Shown here piece by piece: positions 1-45,759 of a DNA stretch of 64,000 nt. The position numbers and the translations under genes are program-made. The stretch is from Muricea muricata. Its lineage: Eukaryota; Cnidaria; Anthozoa; Malacalcyonacea; Plexauridae. The notes under the pieces are model-generated. The model searched no databases. It was not told the DNA's origin and was given only the letters and a program-made list of their open reading frames with translations. The DNA is taken from the NCBI GenBank assembly GCA_963855995.1, contig OY979728.1, positions 5,257,330 to 5,321,329 on the forward strand, in the 5' to 3' direction. Position 1 is the first letter of the stretch, and every line of letters starts with the position of its first letter.

Positions 1-224
1 TTCAATGCAAAATATCCTAACAGTTTAAATATTAACATAAGAATGTCTCCCTCTTTATTTCTTGTCTGTATGTAAACGTCGGATGTTTATAATTTTGTAA
101 AATCTTCAACCAAACAAGTTTTCAGAAACACGCAAATTATAACATCAGCATTTGAACAGAGGATGTAAATATGAACAAGTAGTCGTTTTCCTATTTTTCC
201 CAGTGGTTTCAAAATGGCGTCTTA

Positions 225-547
225 GGCCCGTCTTAGACGGCGCACTTCACACGCGCTAACTTAATTGTTTCAAGTTCGACGTTGGAGTGGCATTGATTCA
301 CTTCGTAGTTAAATATAAAATAAATTAGTCAAAAATACGAAATATTATTGTCGGCCCATGTGTGGAGCGGCGTATGAATAAGTGTCGCTCTAACGTCGCA
401 TTATGCGACTGATTTAGTCGTACTTAAATGTGAAGCTACCGCTCCAAATTAAATCTACCCTACTTAACTGATCTTCTGCCGTGCTTAATCGTAATTTAGC
501 TTTTATTTAAGTTCGGCGCATGTGAAGTACGCCGTCTGAAACGGACC
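225..547. mobile_element. 323-bp PIF/Harbinger-like MITE
   Basis: Terminal inverted repeats of about 28 bp (GGcCCGTcTtAGACGGCG type) face each other, flanked by TTA on both sides (222-224 and 548-550). A three-base TTA target duplication fits PIF/Harbinger/ISL2EU. No coding capacity. Confidence 0.65.
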
Positions 548-1390
548 TTATAAGAAGAATCTAAATAGATACCCATGCCATGCCGGACCATGCAAACTAA
601 GGCTAAATAAACATTTAATAAATAGTTTCGCAAATGCATGCATCCTTAGAAAACCTTGGCATGCAGGTAAGATAAATTTGGCATAGATTGCATGCACATG
701 TATAATTATATAATGTATAATTATATTAAATAATATTATAATTTGGGATAACTGCTTTGACCTTTGTTCACCAGAGCCACGACTACAGCTATGCGATGGG
801 ATTAGCTCCAAATTGCCGTGTCTTGACCTCTGAGCAATTGTCTTCAATAGTTTAGACGAAACACCTTCACAAAAACATCTTTAGGAAATGAGTCACATCG
901 TAGTAAACACATAAGTAGTTAACATCGTTATTATGCGAATTTACTTTTGTCGCCTCCTAGGCGACACAAAATATTGTTTTGCACGCAAGCCATACAATTA
1001 AAGCTACTATTAAAATTATCCTTTGAAAACATTGATCTGTTGACTAGAACAAATGTATCCCCCAGTAAGAATAGCAATTAGCAAACCCTTTAAATCACTA
1101 AAAAGTAAAACGGAGTCTAAGGCCAGCCAGAAAATATAAACGACAAATACCTATCCTCGTCTCTTTAATCCCAAGGCTTTAATTCCGGCTGGAGGCATGC
1201 TAAAGGCATGGAATCGATGATTTTGGAGGTGCATATTTTCGGTACTAGTTTACAATAGGTGTGGAAACACATTAAATGCATACAGTATGAAGTTAATCAT
1301 GAATTCACACTACGTACCCTCCTTGATGTGCTATCGTTAGATGCAGTTACTGGGCGAAAAAGCTAAAGCTGTTCATTGCGAGCATTGCCT

Positions 1391-1538
1391 TCAATCCCAG
1401 AGCCTATTTTTTTCACGAGCGATGGGATAGGTAAAAAGGCTCTGGGCACAAGAATGAGAAAACCGTGGACAAAAACTCATTCTTGTTCCCAGAGCCTTCT
1501 GAAAAAAAAACTCGTGGAAAAGTAGGCTCTGGGATTGA
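1391..1538. repeat. 148-bp inverted repeat
   Basis: The ends TCAATCCCAGAGCCT and its complement enclose a second inner pair (GGCTCTGGG and CCCAGAGCC). It folds as a hairpin and is likely a small non-autonomous element. Confidence 0.5.
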
Positions 1539-3537
1539 TGGGGAAAATAAGAGATCGGATTGGCCATTGCAGTAACTGTTAATTGCTTGAAATACACAAC
1601 AAGAGCACAACAGAGGCATAGATACGCAACTGGGGATACTCTGCTTATGATTTCGTTGACTCACGGATTGCGTCATATACACACGTATTTCTGGCAAGTA
1701 CATTTGTTCGAATTTCAATATAAATGTATTACAAAAAATGGGTTTTGCCGTTTTATAAGCGACCAGGACAAAAACATAACTTCATTTGTTGTGTGAAATA
1801 TACAGGGCAACCTTTTTTAATATATTTCTGTGACTGGCTATCCAACTAGCAGAAAGGTTTCTTAAAATCGCCTTACAGTTCCCTATCTGTTTTGTTATAA
1901 AATCATGCATGCATGTATACGTGCCAGAAATGAGCGTGTGTATGACGTACCCCCCCCCCCCCATGCCATCCACGTAAGACAAGAAATACCCCGAGTTGGA
2001 CGTCCATGTATCCTTAATTTATTGCAAAGGAGTGGTTTTACACGCACTGGTAAGGGCGAAAAATGTGCACTTTCGGAATGATTAATTCCCGGGCCTTCAG
2101 GAGTCACACAACTTTACTAAGCACACCATTTTTATGCCGGACCATTTGCAACCCTTCATTTGGAAGCCAAAACCGATGACTCGATTGCAGTGTGTACCCG
2201 TGCGGCAAATAAAACAGCGCGAAAGTGTTAGGATGACGCAATAATAAAAAAGATGGTCCCATTTATTCAAACAAACTGGCATCAGCGTCTAATTATTTGG
2301 TATTGAGCAAGGCTGAAGGGATCGCACTTGAAACTTCCATTGGCAAAATCACGAGCTTCGATTCATCAGTGCTCAAATTGAAATAGAGAGAATACTTGGC
2401 CAAGGATAACTTGAACATTAGTACATAACTCTTTACTAGCCCTTTTCAAACCATTCCAGGTAGGGCACCCCCTCCCCCAGATTGTAGAATTTACTGTGAA
2501 ATTGTTTTGGGTCACGTTCAAGGCGAGGAGTAAATATATAATCGTATATCAAGTTAATAAAGTGAAGATCGAACTAGGGAGGCAGGACAAAATTTTACTA
2601 AAGCAGGTATATACATATTGTAAAAATGTTGTAAAACAGGAGAAATGTTGTAAAGTATGGAAAATAAAGCCTGGCGCGAAATAGTTACCATTTTTGAGCT
2701 GAAATTGCCTCTAAAAGCAACATACAAACATACACAAAATTTGAAAACCTCGCAAGGTTACAAATATATGCAGTTTCTACTGTGTTATGCAATTCTACTA
2801 AACTTAGGACCTCTTGCGAGCTGTAGTAAATGATTTCGTTCTTTTTTAATAGATCAAAAATCGGTTTGTTATGCAACTTGTTTTTTAAAGGCAACGATTT
2901 GTCTTCAGGAAACATTTGTAATATTTCCACAAGCAACAGGCCTAGGGGGGGGGGGGGTGTTATCACCCCACCAGTAATATCACTACTAGGGCAATAACAT
3001 CTTGCCATATGCTTTCAAAGTATTATCAAAACATCATTTTAATTTCGTGCGCAAAAACTTAGTTTTATCTTTTTGGTCACATTGCATGCTTATAACATCC
3101 AACAAGGAGAAAGTGTCTCTCATTACGTACCCTGGAGAACTCCTGCCAATTGAGACTTTCCCAACTGAGACTCAGCGAGACGTTTCTATCAACTATCCTT
3201 TAAAACAGGGAAGGACAGAAGCAACTGCACGCGATTTATACACATATCGCCGTAAACTATTGCCGATTTTTTGCTTTCAACAGTATTTCTTTTGAGTAAA
3301 ATGGATATAGTCGTCAAGGATAGATATGAATAACAAAATGTAAAAACATATATCCATCCATTGCAATAGAATGACGACAGCATTTAGCAAAAATGTATCC
3401 GCGTCTTACTTCATCTATGCAGAAACCGAAAGTCATTGAACAGGTCGAATAATATTCGAATTGTCGACTGTGCACGCCGATGAAATTAGACGCACATATA
3501 TTTTTGCAGAATCCTTTTCCGGCTGATAATTTCAGCA

Positions 3538-3769
3538 AATATAAAATGAATGTAATTCCGAATCAGAAGTGCATATTAATTATACACAAGTATGTATTAA
3601 ACTGGATATTTCGAATCAAATCAGGTTCATCTTCAGCAGAGTTTGCAGAATTAAATATCTTGCAAACTCTGCTGAAGATGAATCTGATTTGATTCAAAAT
3701 ATACAGTTTAATTCAAGCTTGTGTAAAATTAATATGCACTCCTTATTCGGAATTACATTCATTTTATAT
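3538..3769. repeat. 232-bp near-perfect palindrome
   Basis: Arms of about 105 bp, centred near 3,654, read the same on both strands with few mismatches. It is probably a foldback MITE. Short frames inside it are by-products. Confidence 0.6.
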
Positions 3770-4359
3770 ATATTTTTGCTACAGTCCTATTTTTGTACAT
3801 TTCTGCGAATTCATTCTCACAACTGAGCTATCAACGTCATGTTATTGTTTAAGCGGCAGTTCACACTTAGTACATTTTGATACGAGGTCGTTTGCATGGA
3901 GCGATTGTGTGGAGTGTCCACTTTTACACAAAAACTTTGGTGTGTTAACTATCAATTTACCCCACAATATCGTGCTCGACCCTGGTCGCAGAAGATTCTT
4001 TTGTGGGTTTTTAGCTTCTTTCGCATTGATCGGTTATAAATTTTAATGCACCAGCAAAGATACGAAGAAAAAACGGTAGACGAAGGAGGAACCTGTTTAC
4101 AGCCTCACTTTTATGCGGTCAAATTCTGATCATCGTAATCTGATTGCATAATAGCGGTTATTACTGTTTGTGAATTTGTGAAATTATGATTGGCTGAATC
4201 TGATATTTTTGGGCGAGGAGGAAAGGGGGGGGGGGGGGTAGGGATAAATAATTTCATTGTCCTGATTGCTCAATCAAAAATGACCGCATGGTTATAAGGC
4301 TTTATTACATAGACGGCATGCTATCGGATATTAAGTATTCTGATTGGCTCGCTAATAGT

Positions 4360-5464
4360 AGAATAACTGTTTTATTATATAGACAACAACTGCTACAAAA
4401 AATATCTTAATGCAGTTATATTTTACTAAAATATAATTATTAGTCAGTTTAGCAATGTAAACAACTTCAGCTAATACCGCATAAAGCACTACTTATCGCT
4501 ATCTAAAATTATGTTTCGAACAAATTTTGCCAAAAGTTTCAAATTTTTAAAAAATATAAATGTTTTAGCCGAAACAAACGCTTGTTGACCTCAAAATTGA
4601 GCACAGTTTTTGTTATTATGGCAATTCAAAACATTTATAATCTTTTCCAGCTTTCGAAAGACTTATTCAGTATTAATTCGTAAAGAACTGTATTTTATAC
4701 TTGTTTAGGCGTCATTAAATCAAGTACTAACCTTCAAAAACTTTATCCAAGTTTTTGTGCTGTCATGGCGAAAACAATATTTTTTGCGATCGAAAAACGG
4801 TTCGGCCGCCATCTTGTTTTTTCTACTAGAAGGATATGAGCTAATATCCTAAGAGTAGCGAGCCAATCAGATTACAGAATACTTAATATTCGTTAGTAGT
4901 CTATATAATAATTATTATTTTACAAACTCCAGTCGAATATTAAGTATTCTGTAATCTGAATGGCTCGCTACTAGTAGGATATAAATTAGCTCATATCCTA
5001 CAAGTAGAGAAAGCTTGGCCACATGTACTACACATAAACCTAAAGTTTTGAGGATTTGGGCAGCCTTTCTTAACCGTATACGAACAATACAAAAACTTAT
5101 AGATAAAGTTTTAAAGGCTAGGACTTCATTCAAAAGTCATGTAAACAAGTTTAAAAATATTGTTTTTACGAATTAATACTGAATGAGTCTCCCGAACCGT
5201 TCGCCGAAAGATTATATGTATTGAAATGCTAAGTAATAAAAACTGTGCTCACGGCGCTTGTTTCGCCTAAAACATTGTCAATTAGAAAATTTTCACAAAA
5301 TTTTTTAAAAAGAATTACTTAAATGACGATGAAATAATAGTGTTTTATAAGGCACGTGTTAAAGCTGTTTACATTGCTAAACATTATTACATTACAGTTA
5401 AATATTACTGCACTGAGAATTCTTTTGGTAGCAGTTGTTGTTTATATAATAACAAAGTTATTCT
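4360..5464. mobile_element. 1.1-kb element with long inverted arms
   Basis: Left arm (about 4,360-4,790) and right arm (about 5,010-5,464) are inverted copies ending AGAATAACTGTT / AACAAAGTTATTCT. Related arms recur at 41,640-41,930 and 44,310-44,380. No gene is recognisable; it is probably a non-autonomous DNA transposon. Confidence 0.5.
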
Positions 5465-6330
5465 ACTCAATCTCGCCGTATGTGACCGATACCTATCATA
5501 TCAGCTGATATACGACTCGAGTTCGTAAAATAACTGTTGAATAACCTATAAAAAGTTATTTTAGAATCATCGTCAGAGGTATCAAAAACTAGATTCAAAT
5601 TTGGATAAAAGGTTGTAACCTTTTAACTAACAAACTGGATATACATACAGACTGGACTCACGAAAAACACATAAAATCATGAAAGATAAAGTCATCGCAT
5701 ACTGCCGTTAGTCAACTAAAACATATAAAATTAAAGACCAACTATCATAAACAATATTAAAAATGCTGGATGCGCAACCAGGGTTCATAATAAGTTGCTG
5801 AAAACGTACGTTCTAGGTCACGTTGACATTAGATTATACCGTATCTGTTATACAGTTTCGGTTACAATCAATGAGTAATACTAGCGAACTGTTGTTCTAA
5901 GCTAGCGTTTGATCCAACAATCTTCCTCTAATGGTTTTTCTAATGGTTCTTCTAATGGTTCTTCTAATGTGTTTAACTATCATTTACAGGTTATATTTTT
6001 ACTAAATTTTTGAGCAGTCATTGTGGTTTCTGGCGCAAGTTCTCTACGGAAAATATGCAAATTCATGAAGTCTCTACGCATACGTTCCGTCTGCGCCTTA
6101 GATAATTCGTTGCTATGCCATGTCTGTGTGTGGTTACGAAGGCCCTAGATTATTACGATGCATTTTCGTTCCCACATCATGCACGTTTACGCTAATTTGA
6201 CTACATATCTATATGCTACTAATGATTATAATATTCGATGACTATATATACTACCGTAATACGCGAATTCTATATGATTATTTATATAATGTCTACTGTT
6301 CCTTAATAATAAACTCGAAAGTCTCCGACA

Positions 6331-6902
6331 GTTCTCTGGTCGTAAAATTTATTTTAACACGAGCTTTCGACTGCCAGTCTGCAGTCTTCGACAGGTAAAG
6401 TAATACTAAATATAAAACGATTCTACGGATATAGCTATTAGGACAGTGGTTTACAATTACAATTGCAGGCAATAAATAGTTCCGCCTACGTAATCTCGAG
6501 TAAGATTTGTGTTCTTATGAATATAAAACTATGATCCTTTCTTTTTTAATAAAAATCTATGTTGTTCTGGTAGATGTTGTGTTAATCTCGAATAAAATTT
6601 GTGTTCTTATGAATATAAAACTATGATCCTTTCTTTTTTAATAAAAATCTATGTTGTTCTGGTAGATGTTGTGTTGATCTCGAATAAAATTTGTGTTCTT
6701 ATGAATATAAAACTATGACATTTCTTTTTTAATAAAAATCTATATTGTTCTGGTAAATGTTGCGCATTACATGTCATTGTAATTGTAAACCACTGTCCTA
6801 GAAGCTATATCCGTAGAATAAATTTATATTTAGTATTTCTGTCGAAGACTGCAGACTGGCAGTCGAAAGCTCGTGTTAAAATAAATTTTACGATCAGAGA
6901 AC
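6331..6902. mobile_element. Inverted-repeat element carrying a 92-bp tandem repeat
   Basis: Arms of about 140 bp (6,331-6,475 and 6,775-6,902) are inverted copies. They enclose three copies of a 92-93-bp unit starting at 6,492, 6,585 and 6,677. It lies just upstream of gene A's promoter and is absent at the matching place of gene B. Confidence 0.6.
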
Positions 6903-6950
6903 GTTTTCAGCTTCAGTTTTCATGTAAGCCTGTGTTAAGACTTCCCAACA

Positions 6951-7122
6951 TTCCAAGGAATTATGGCGTTATGAACTGTTGAAAGCTTACAAAGGGGTAT
7001 TTCCGACATTTAAAACTGTATAAAATTGACATTGTTATGATGACATACCAGCGCGTTTGTGGTCGTTTGGAAGCCGAGAGAGCTGGAATGACGTACGTCC
7101 GGGAGTTGCGCAGCCTATAAAT
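6951..7122 (+). promoter_or_regulatory. Gene A core promoter
   Basis: Four motifs are conserved, with near-identical order, in the gene B promoter: a STAT-like palindrome TTCCAAGGAA (6,951-6,960), a CRE-like TGACGTAC (7,089-7,096), a C/EBP-like TTGCGCA (7,106-7,112) and a TATA box TATAAAT (7,116-7,122), 44 bases before the ATG. Factor names are inferences from motif shape. Confidence 0.6.
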
Positions 7123-7165
7123 TTGATGTTTAGTAAGCTCCAGTATTGCTATTATCGAGTCAAAC

Positions 7166-40822
<33,657 letters not shown>

Positions 40823-41041
40823 GGAAAAAAGTTAATCACGCCAAAGATAAAAATACAATGCTTCATTAATTGTTTTTGTAGTCTAAATGTTAGTTATCTA
40901 GCTATGATCCGTGTGATGTTTTCTTAATTGGTCAAGTCTTTCATTGACCAATTATGAGCATGGTTAATTGTGCAGTTAATTTATGTTAATTTGTCTATAC
41001 ATTGGTTTTAGTTTGCTAGAAAATATTTAGTGTTTTATACC

Positions 41042-41066
41042 CTGATGACAGACGTTTAGTTCGAAA
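41042..41066 (+). ncRNA. Hammerhead-like core in the likely 3' UTR of gene A
   Basis: Plus strand: CUGAUGA (41,042-41,048), a weak AGAC/GUUC-type stem, GAAA (41,063-41,066), then GCU matched by AGC about 20 bases on. It lies about 220 bases after the stop codon and before the ATTAAA. Stem II is imperfect, so it may be inactive. Confidence 0.35.
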
Positions 41067-41110
41067 GCTTGGTTTTTTACAATTTTAGCTAGTTGATCAA
41101 ATTATATAGC

Positions 41111-41116
41111 ATTAAA
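41111..41116 (+). terminator. Possible poly(A) signal of gene A
   Basis: ATTAAA, a common variant of AATAAA, about 290 bases after the stop and followed by T-rich DNA. No canonical AATAAA was seen between the stop and this point. Confidence 0.35.
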
Positions 41117-42372
41117 ATAATAGTTTTATTATTTTTTGAAAATATTTTAAAGTCAGTTTAAACGCTTGCTTTGTAAGAAAGGAAGACACAAGCTGCTAGT
41201 AATGGAACAGCATGAAATTGTTCGGAAACTTTAATGAGCCAATCAGACTACGAAAAAACTATTCTTAAAACAATTGTCAGATTACATGGTCAGTCAAAAG
41301 CCGAATAAGTAATTGCGTGACGTCATATTTAATTTCAAAATACGACGAATGTCGTATATTTATTTTCAACCCCAAATTTGGGCAACTACCAAGCGGATAT
41401 GACGATTTCACCTTTAGCTCTTAAGCAATCAGACTAATAATGTTCTGTAATATGATTAGCTCCTCTACTAGTGGGATATTAGCTCATATCCTATTTGTAG
41501 AGAAGCCAAGATGGCGGCTGAAAGTTTTTCGATCGCAAAAAAATCTTGTTTTGAGTATTAGGCCAGCCTCTCTTGGCCATAAGTACGACACATAAACCTA
41601 GATAAAATTTTTGAAGGCTAGTACTTGATTTAAATATCACCTAAACAAGTATAAAATACAGTTTTTTACGAATTAATACTGAATGAGTCTCCCGAAAGCT
41701 GGAAAAGATTATAATTGTTTTGAATTACTATAATAACAAACATTGTGCTCAATTCTGAGGTCAACAAGCGCTTGATTCGCCCAAAACATTCATACTTTAT
41801 AAGAATTTTAAGCTTTTGGCAAAATTTGTTTGAAACAGAATTTTAAATAACGATAAGTAGTGTTTTATACGGTATAAGCTCAAGTTGTTTACATTGCTAA
41901 ACTGACTATATTTTTTATCATTTATATACCCGGAGCGAGGGGGACTCGGTTAAATATTTCCTGAAGTGATGATATGTCCCGAGGGCTTTAGTCCGAGGGA
42001 AATATCATCACTGAAGGAAATATTTCGCCAAATCCCCGAGCGGAGGGTCTATAAATGATATATTCTACCGAAAATCTATAACTTCCGTAATAATAAACTT
42101 TTAAGTTCTTTAAGTTGAACATACCTTCGTGAATATGATGCTCTAAAATACAAAATAGCCAGTTCTTTGTTTATTTTTATAACGAGAAGTACAGAAAATT
42201 CCTTTTATTTTTTTAATATTTGTGTTTTCAACACCCTTGCCCTCCAAAATACTTTATAATTCTTCGTGAAGTTCATCAAACTTTTCGCACATTCCGCTAT
42301 TTTTGTTTACGAAAACTTGCCAATCTGTGCTTGCGTGTCCAAGCGTTGCCATGACAGCTTGAGATATTTACC

Positions 42373-43209
42373 ATAGAGATTATAAAAGAATAGAGGGGGC
42401 ATCGTAGGATAAATTCAGTCAAACGAAAGGGACAAATTGAAGCTTGCTAATGGGGGCCAAATTTAAGACCCGGATGTATCGTTGTGCGCCTGTTGGCTGG
42501 TGTTGACTTTTCGCAACAAGTGAACAAGAGATCGAGACTCGGATCGAGAAAGCTCCAGAAAAACTTTTTTCCGATTTTTTCGCACTCAAAGTTTTTTATG
42601 TAAAAACCGAAGATGTTAAAGATTAGTGCGGAATTGCCTTGAACGTTTTAAATTTTGTGTTTTGAATACAGGATGTAGTTGGGTATGTTTAATATTGAGT
42701 ATTTGTGAGAATGCAATTTTTGGATTCGAAAAATCAGATGAACACACTAGTAAAGTCCTTAAAGTTTAAATACATCGCAGTATTGTGGTTGTACACCTTG
42801 TTGCACCTCTAAAACAATTTTGATAACTGTTTGAAGGCAAAAAAGTTCAATTTGTGTGCAGATGTGGGATAATTTAGCAGATATTTTACAAAACCTCGCT
42901 GCAAAAAGCCGGTCAAAAACTGGTTGCTATGCGTTGCTAGGGAGAACCTAAGGTTGAAAAACTCCTATATTAACACAAAAAATCTGGATGTCTGCACCTA
43001 AAAATACAAAAACTGGAAAGCTTCAACATATTTTATCATTATAGTCAATATCTGCGTGCATCATGGTCATAAAAACAAGCAAAAATTGACAAAAACTGTG
43101 TGTTTTCAGTATACCTCCGGGACTTAAATTCCGGGGCCCCCATTAGGTTTGTTCAATTTGTCCCGCGATTCGTCATCCAATGCCGCCTCTATTTTTTTAT
43201 AATCTCTAT
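42373..43209. mobile_element. 837-bp inverted-repeat element
   Basis: The ends ATAGAGATTATAAAAGAATA and complement share inner blocks such as GGGACAAATTGAA and TAATGGGGGCC. Non-coding. Confidence 0.55.
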
Positions 43210-43346
43210 GATATTTACTGTATCTCACTTTAAAAGTGAGATACAGTAAATATCTCATTTCCTAAACGAAATACCAGGTAGGATCACTAAGACACGTGAT
43301 AGAAATACAATGTTGTGATTGGACATTTTGAATTTGAGGTATAATA

Positions 43347-44303
43347 CAGGGTGTATCAAAAAAAAGGTAATCGAACTTTGATGTGCTCTAGGGCGTTCAA
43401 TATTTAACAAACAGAAATAATTTTTACGTAGTTGGAAAGACCAGGCTTTTAGCTTTTAATTGCCATCCTTTTTTGCAAACTTTGAAGAAAAATCAAGCAA
43501 ATACAATTGCGATTAAAATTGCAGGTCGAAACCAGGTGTTGAAAGTTTTTCACCGTTGGGAGTTTATTGAAAATCTGTTGAAATTTAATCCCATTAGGGA
43601 ATTAAATTACAAAATTAGTTGACCAATTTTAGTTTAGGTAGTAAACTTCTGGCATTTTATACAGGGTGTCCCCAAAAACTATTGAAAATGATCCATTGCT
43701 AGAATTTCAATGCCTAGCACTAAATTGAACCCACGAGTGAATAAACTATTGACATGACCGTCATAATTGATAGTAATACTCGGTGTTAACCATTTTTGTG
43801 CCAGGCAAAAAAACTAAACCTACGAGTGCATATTATAAATGCAATCAAATTTTATATGCATGGTTATTTTAGCCTATTCAATTTGGTTTTTATCAATATT
43901 CCCATGAGCAACTAAAACAAACGTACTTTACAAAGATATTTTAATTTTTTAACAAGTGCTAGGGCATTCAAATGTTAACAATAGGTGATTTCAATAGTTT
44001 TTGGCTTTTTTTGGGACACCCTGTAGTGATGTTAATTGTTTCTCGAGACAGATAAATGATTAATGAAATTTTATTTTCTTATTCGCTCCCCTAATAATGC
44101 TCAGAGGTGGAAATATGCGATTTCGACCGGCTATTTTCATTTGATTCGTATTTGCCCAATCTTTCTTCAAATTTCACAAAAATGGTGACAATCGAAAGCT
44201 AAAAGCCTGGTCTTTCCGCCTGCGAAAGAATGATTTCTGTAGATTGTATAATGAACGCGCTAGAGCACTGCAAAGTTCAGTTACCTTTTTTTGATACACC
44301 TTG
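43347..44303. mobile_element. Outer CAGGGTGT-ended element, TA-flanked
   Basis: The left end CAGGGTGTATCAAAAAAAAG matches the right end inverted (CTTTTTTTGATACACCTTG), each next to TA. A TA target fits Tc1/mariner-type MITEs. It is interrupted by a second element. Confidence 0.6.
43662..44023. mobile_element. Inner CAGGGTGT-ended element, TA-flanked
   Basis: The ends CAGGGTGTCCCCAAAAACTA and GGGACACCCTG are inverted and TA-flanked (43,660-43,661 and 44,024-44,025). It sits inside the outer, related element. Confidence 0.65.
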
Positions 44304-44444
44304 TATAGTAAAATAAAACTGCACTGGGAAATTTTTTTGGTAGCAGTTGTCTATACAATATAACAGTTATTCTACTCACTCTCGTCGTATATGAGCGGTA
44401 TACGACTCACGATCGAGTTCGTAGAATAACTGTCAAATATTGGG

Positions 44445-45750
44445 CAGCTGGAAAAATTCCTAAAATCTGGAAGAACGCTGCTTCAAATTTAATCCATAAG
44501 AGTAATCCGGTAAATAAGGCAGAAATTTTCAGACCGATTACGGTAATCAGTTCCTCTTAAAATCTTTACATCAGCTGCAAGGAAGATGTTCTATTTCCTT
44601 AGTACAAATGGCTTCATTGAGCAACGTATCCAAAAGGGTTTCGTACTCAAAATTTCTGGCAACTATGACACACGGCACACTTAGCATACCTTGTACGACA
44701 AGCTAAAAGGCGGCAGAGGTCGTTAGTGGTGACTTTGCTCGGTCTTCGAAATGCTTTTGGTGAAGTACATCATCACTTAATACCAGTTCTATTAAAGTAT
44801 CACCACATGCCTGAGTCGGTTATAAAGCTAATCAATAGTTTATACAGAAACTTTCCACTACAGTTATTACAGATTCCCATACTATCGAGTTTATGCATGT
44901 CGAGAAAGGGGTCCTACAAGGTGATTGCTTAAGTCCACTGCTATTTAACACCTTTCAACACCTTGTCAACACCTTTGTTTAGTTTATAAAATCAAAGAAA
45001 TTCACCCAGTTGGGTTATTCACATTCCGAATACTTAAGCCTAAAACACTGGCACCAGTTTGCCAATGATGCCGCAGTTATAACAGGACAAACCTATGAAA
45101 ATCAGATTTTACTCAATGCTTTTACTGCATGGTGTACCTGCATGGTGTGGCATCAAAATCAGAGTCGACAAATGTATAACTTTCGGTGTGGAGAAAGTAA
45201 ACTCTGCAGTTAAACAAACATGGTAATGTTTGAAAAGTTCTTATAAATACTGAGCTAAAACCAGCAGCGGATAAAGGCTGAAATTTAGTAAGATATTCTA
45301 ATTTTGAGATGAATAACACTGCTCATAAAAGGAACTTTTGGAAATGGTAGAAAGTATCCTGAATAAGCTAGACCAATTGCCTTTACATCCGAAATACAAG
45401 TTAGAACTGTATCAATTCAATTTAATGTCGAAAGTTGCTTGGCACTTTGGCTAACCATCGCCAATACTAAAAAAAAACTGGATAAAGGAGAATTTAGACA
45501 ACTTGTGTCATAATAAATTATGTAGATGCTTAGAGATTCCTTCCAGTGGTACTATTGACATTATTTTCTTGGCAAAATCAAAGTTTGGTTTGAACATTTT
45601 GATGTTTCTACTAAGCATGCTTGTTAGACGTGAATTAAAGAATTCAGGGATGAAAAACTGTCATTAGCAAAAACATCTAAACGACTCATAGATATATTGA
45701 CAAAAATAATCAAGACAAAAATGACAAAAATAATGATTTTTCCGTTCCTT
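44445..45750 (+). pseudogene. LINE reverse transcriptase fragment, plus strand
   Basis: Broken frames spell a non-LTR RT: WKNAASNLIHKSN, LLGLRNAFGEVHHHLIPVLL, GVLQGDCLSPLLFN, HWHQFANDAAVITGQ (FADD-type motif, Asn for the first Asp) and FGLNI. Multiple stops and frameshifts show it is dead. It lacks a visible 5' endonuclease region. Confidence 0.72.
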
Positions 45751-45759
45751 TACAAGATT

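Larger units (their letters stand above)
1..7165. other. Upstream intergenic region without a recognisable gene
   Basis: I see no convincing exon here. It holds several inverted-repeat elements (225-547, 1,391-1,538, 3,538-3,769, 4,360-5,464, 6,331-6,902) and short homopolymer runs of C or G. From 5,457 onwards it is alignable with DNA upstream of gene B (from 49,210), which marks the left edge of the tandem duplication. Confidence 0.6.
41400..44430. mobile_element. Composite of nested inverted-repeat elements
   Basis: The outer arms (about 41,640-41,930 and 44,310-44,380) match the 4,360-5,464 element. Between them are a separate inverted-repeat element (42,373-43,209) and two nested CAGGGTGT-ended elements (43,347-44,303 and 43,662-44,023). 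No intact gene. Confidence 0.55.

Noticed and set aside
1560..1796. Small upstream frames (for example 1,560-1,796, 2,685-3,008 and 3,002-3,295) as genes
   Set aside because: They show no recognisable domain and overlap inverted repeats or homopolymers; they are what an AT-rich region yields by chance.
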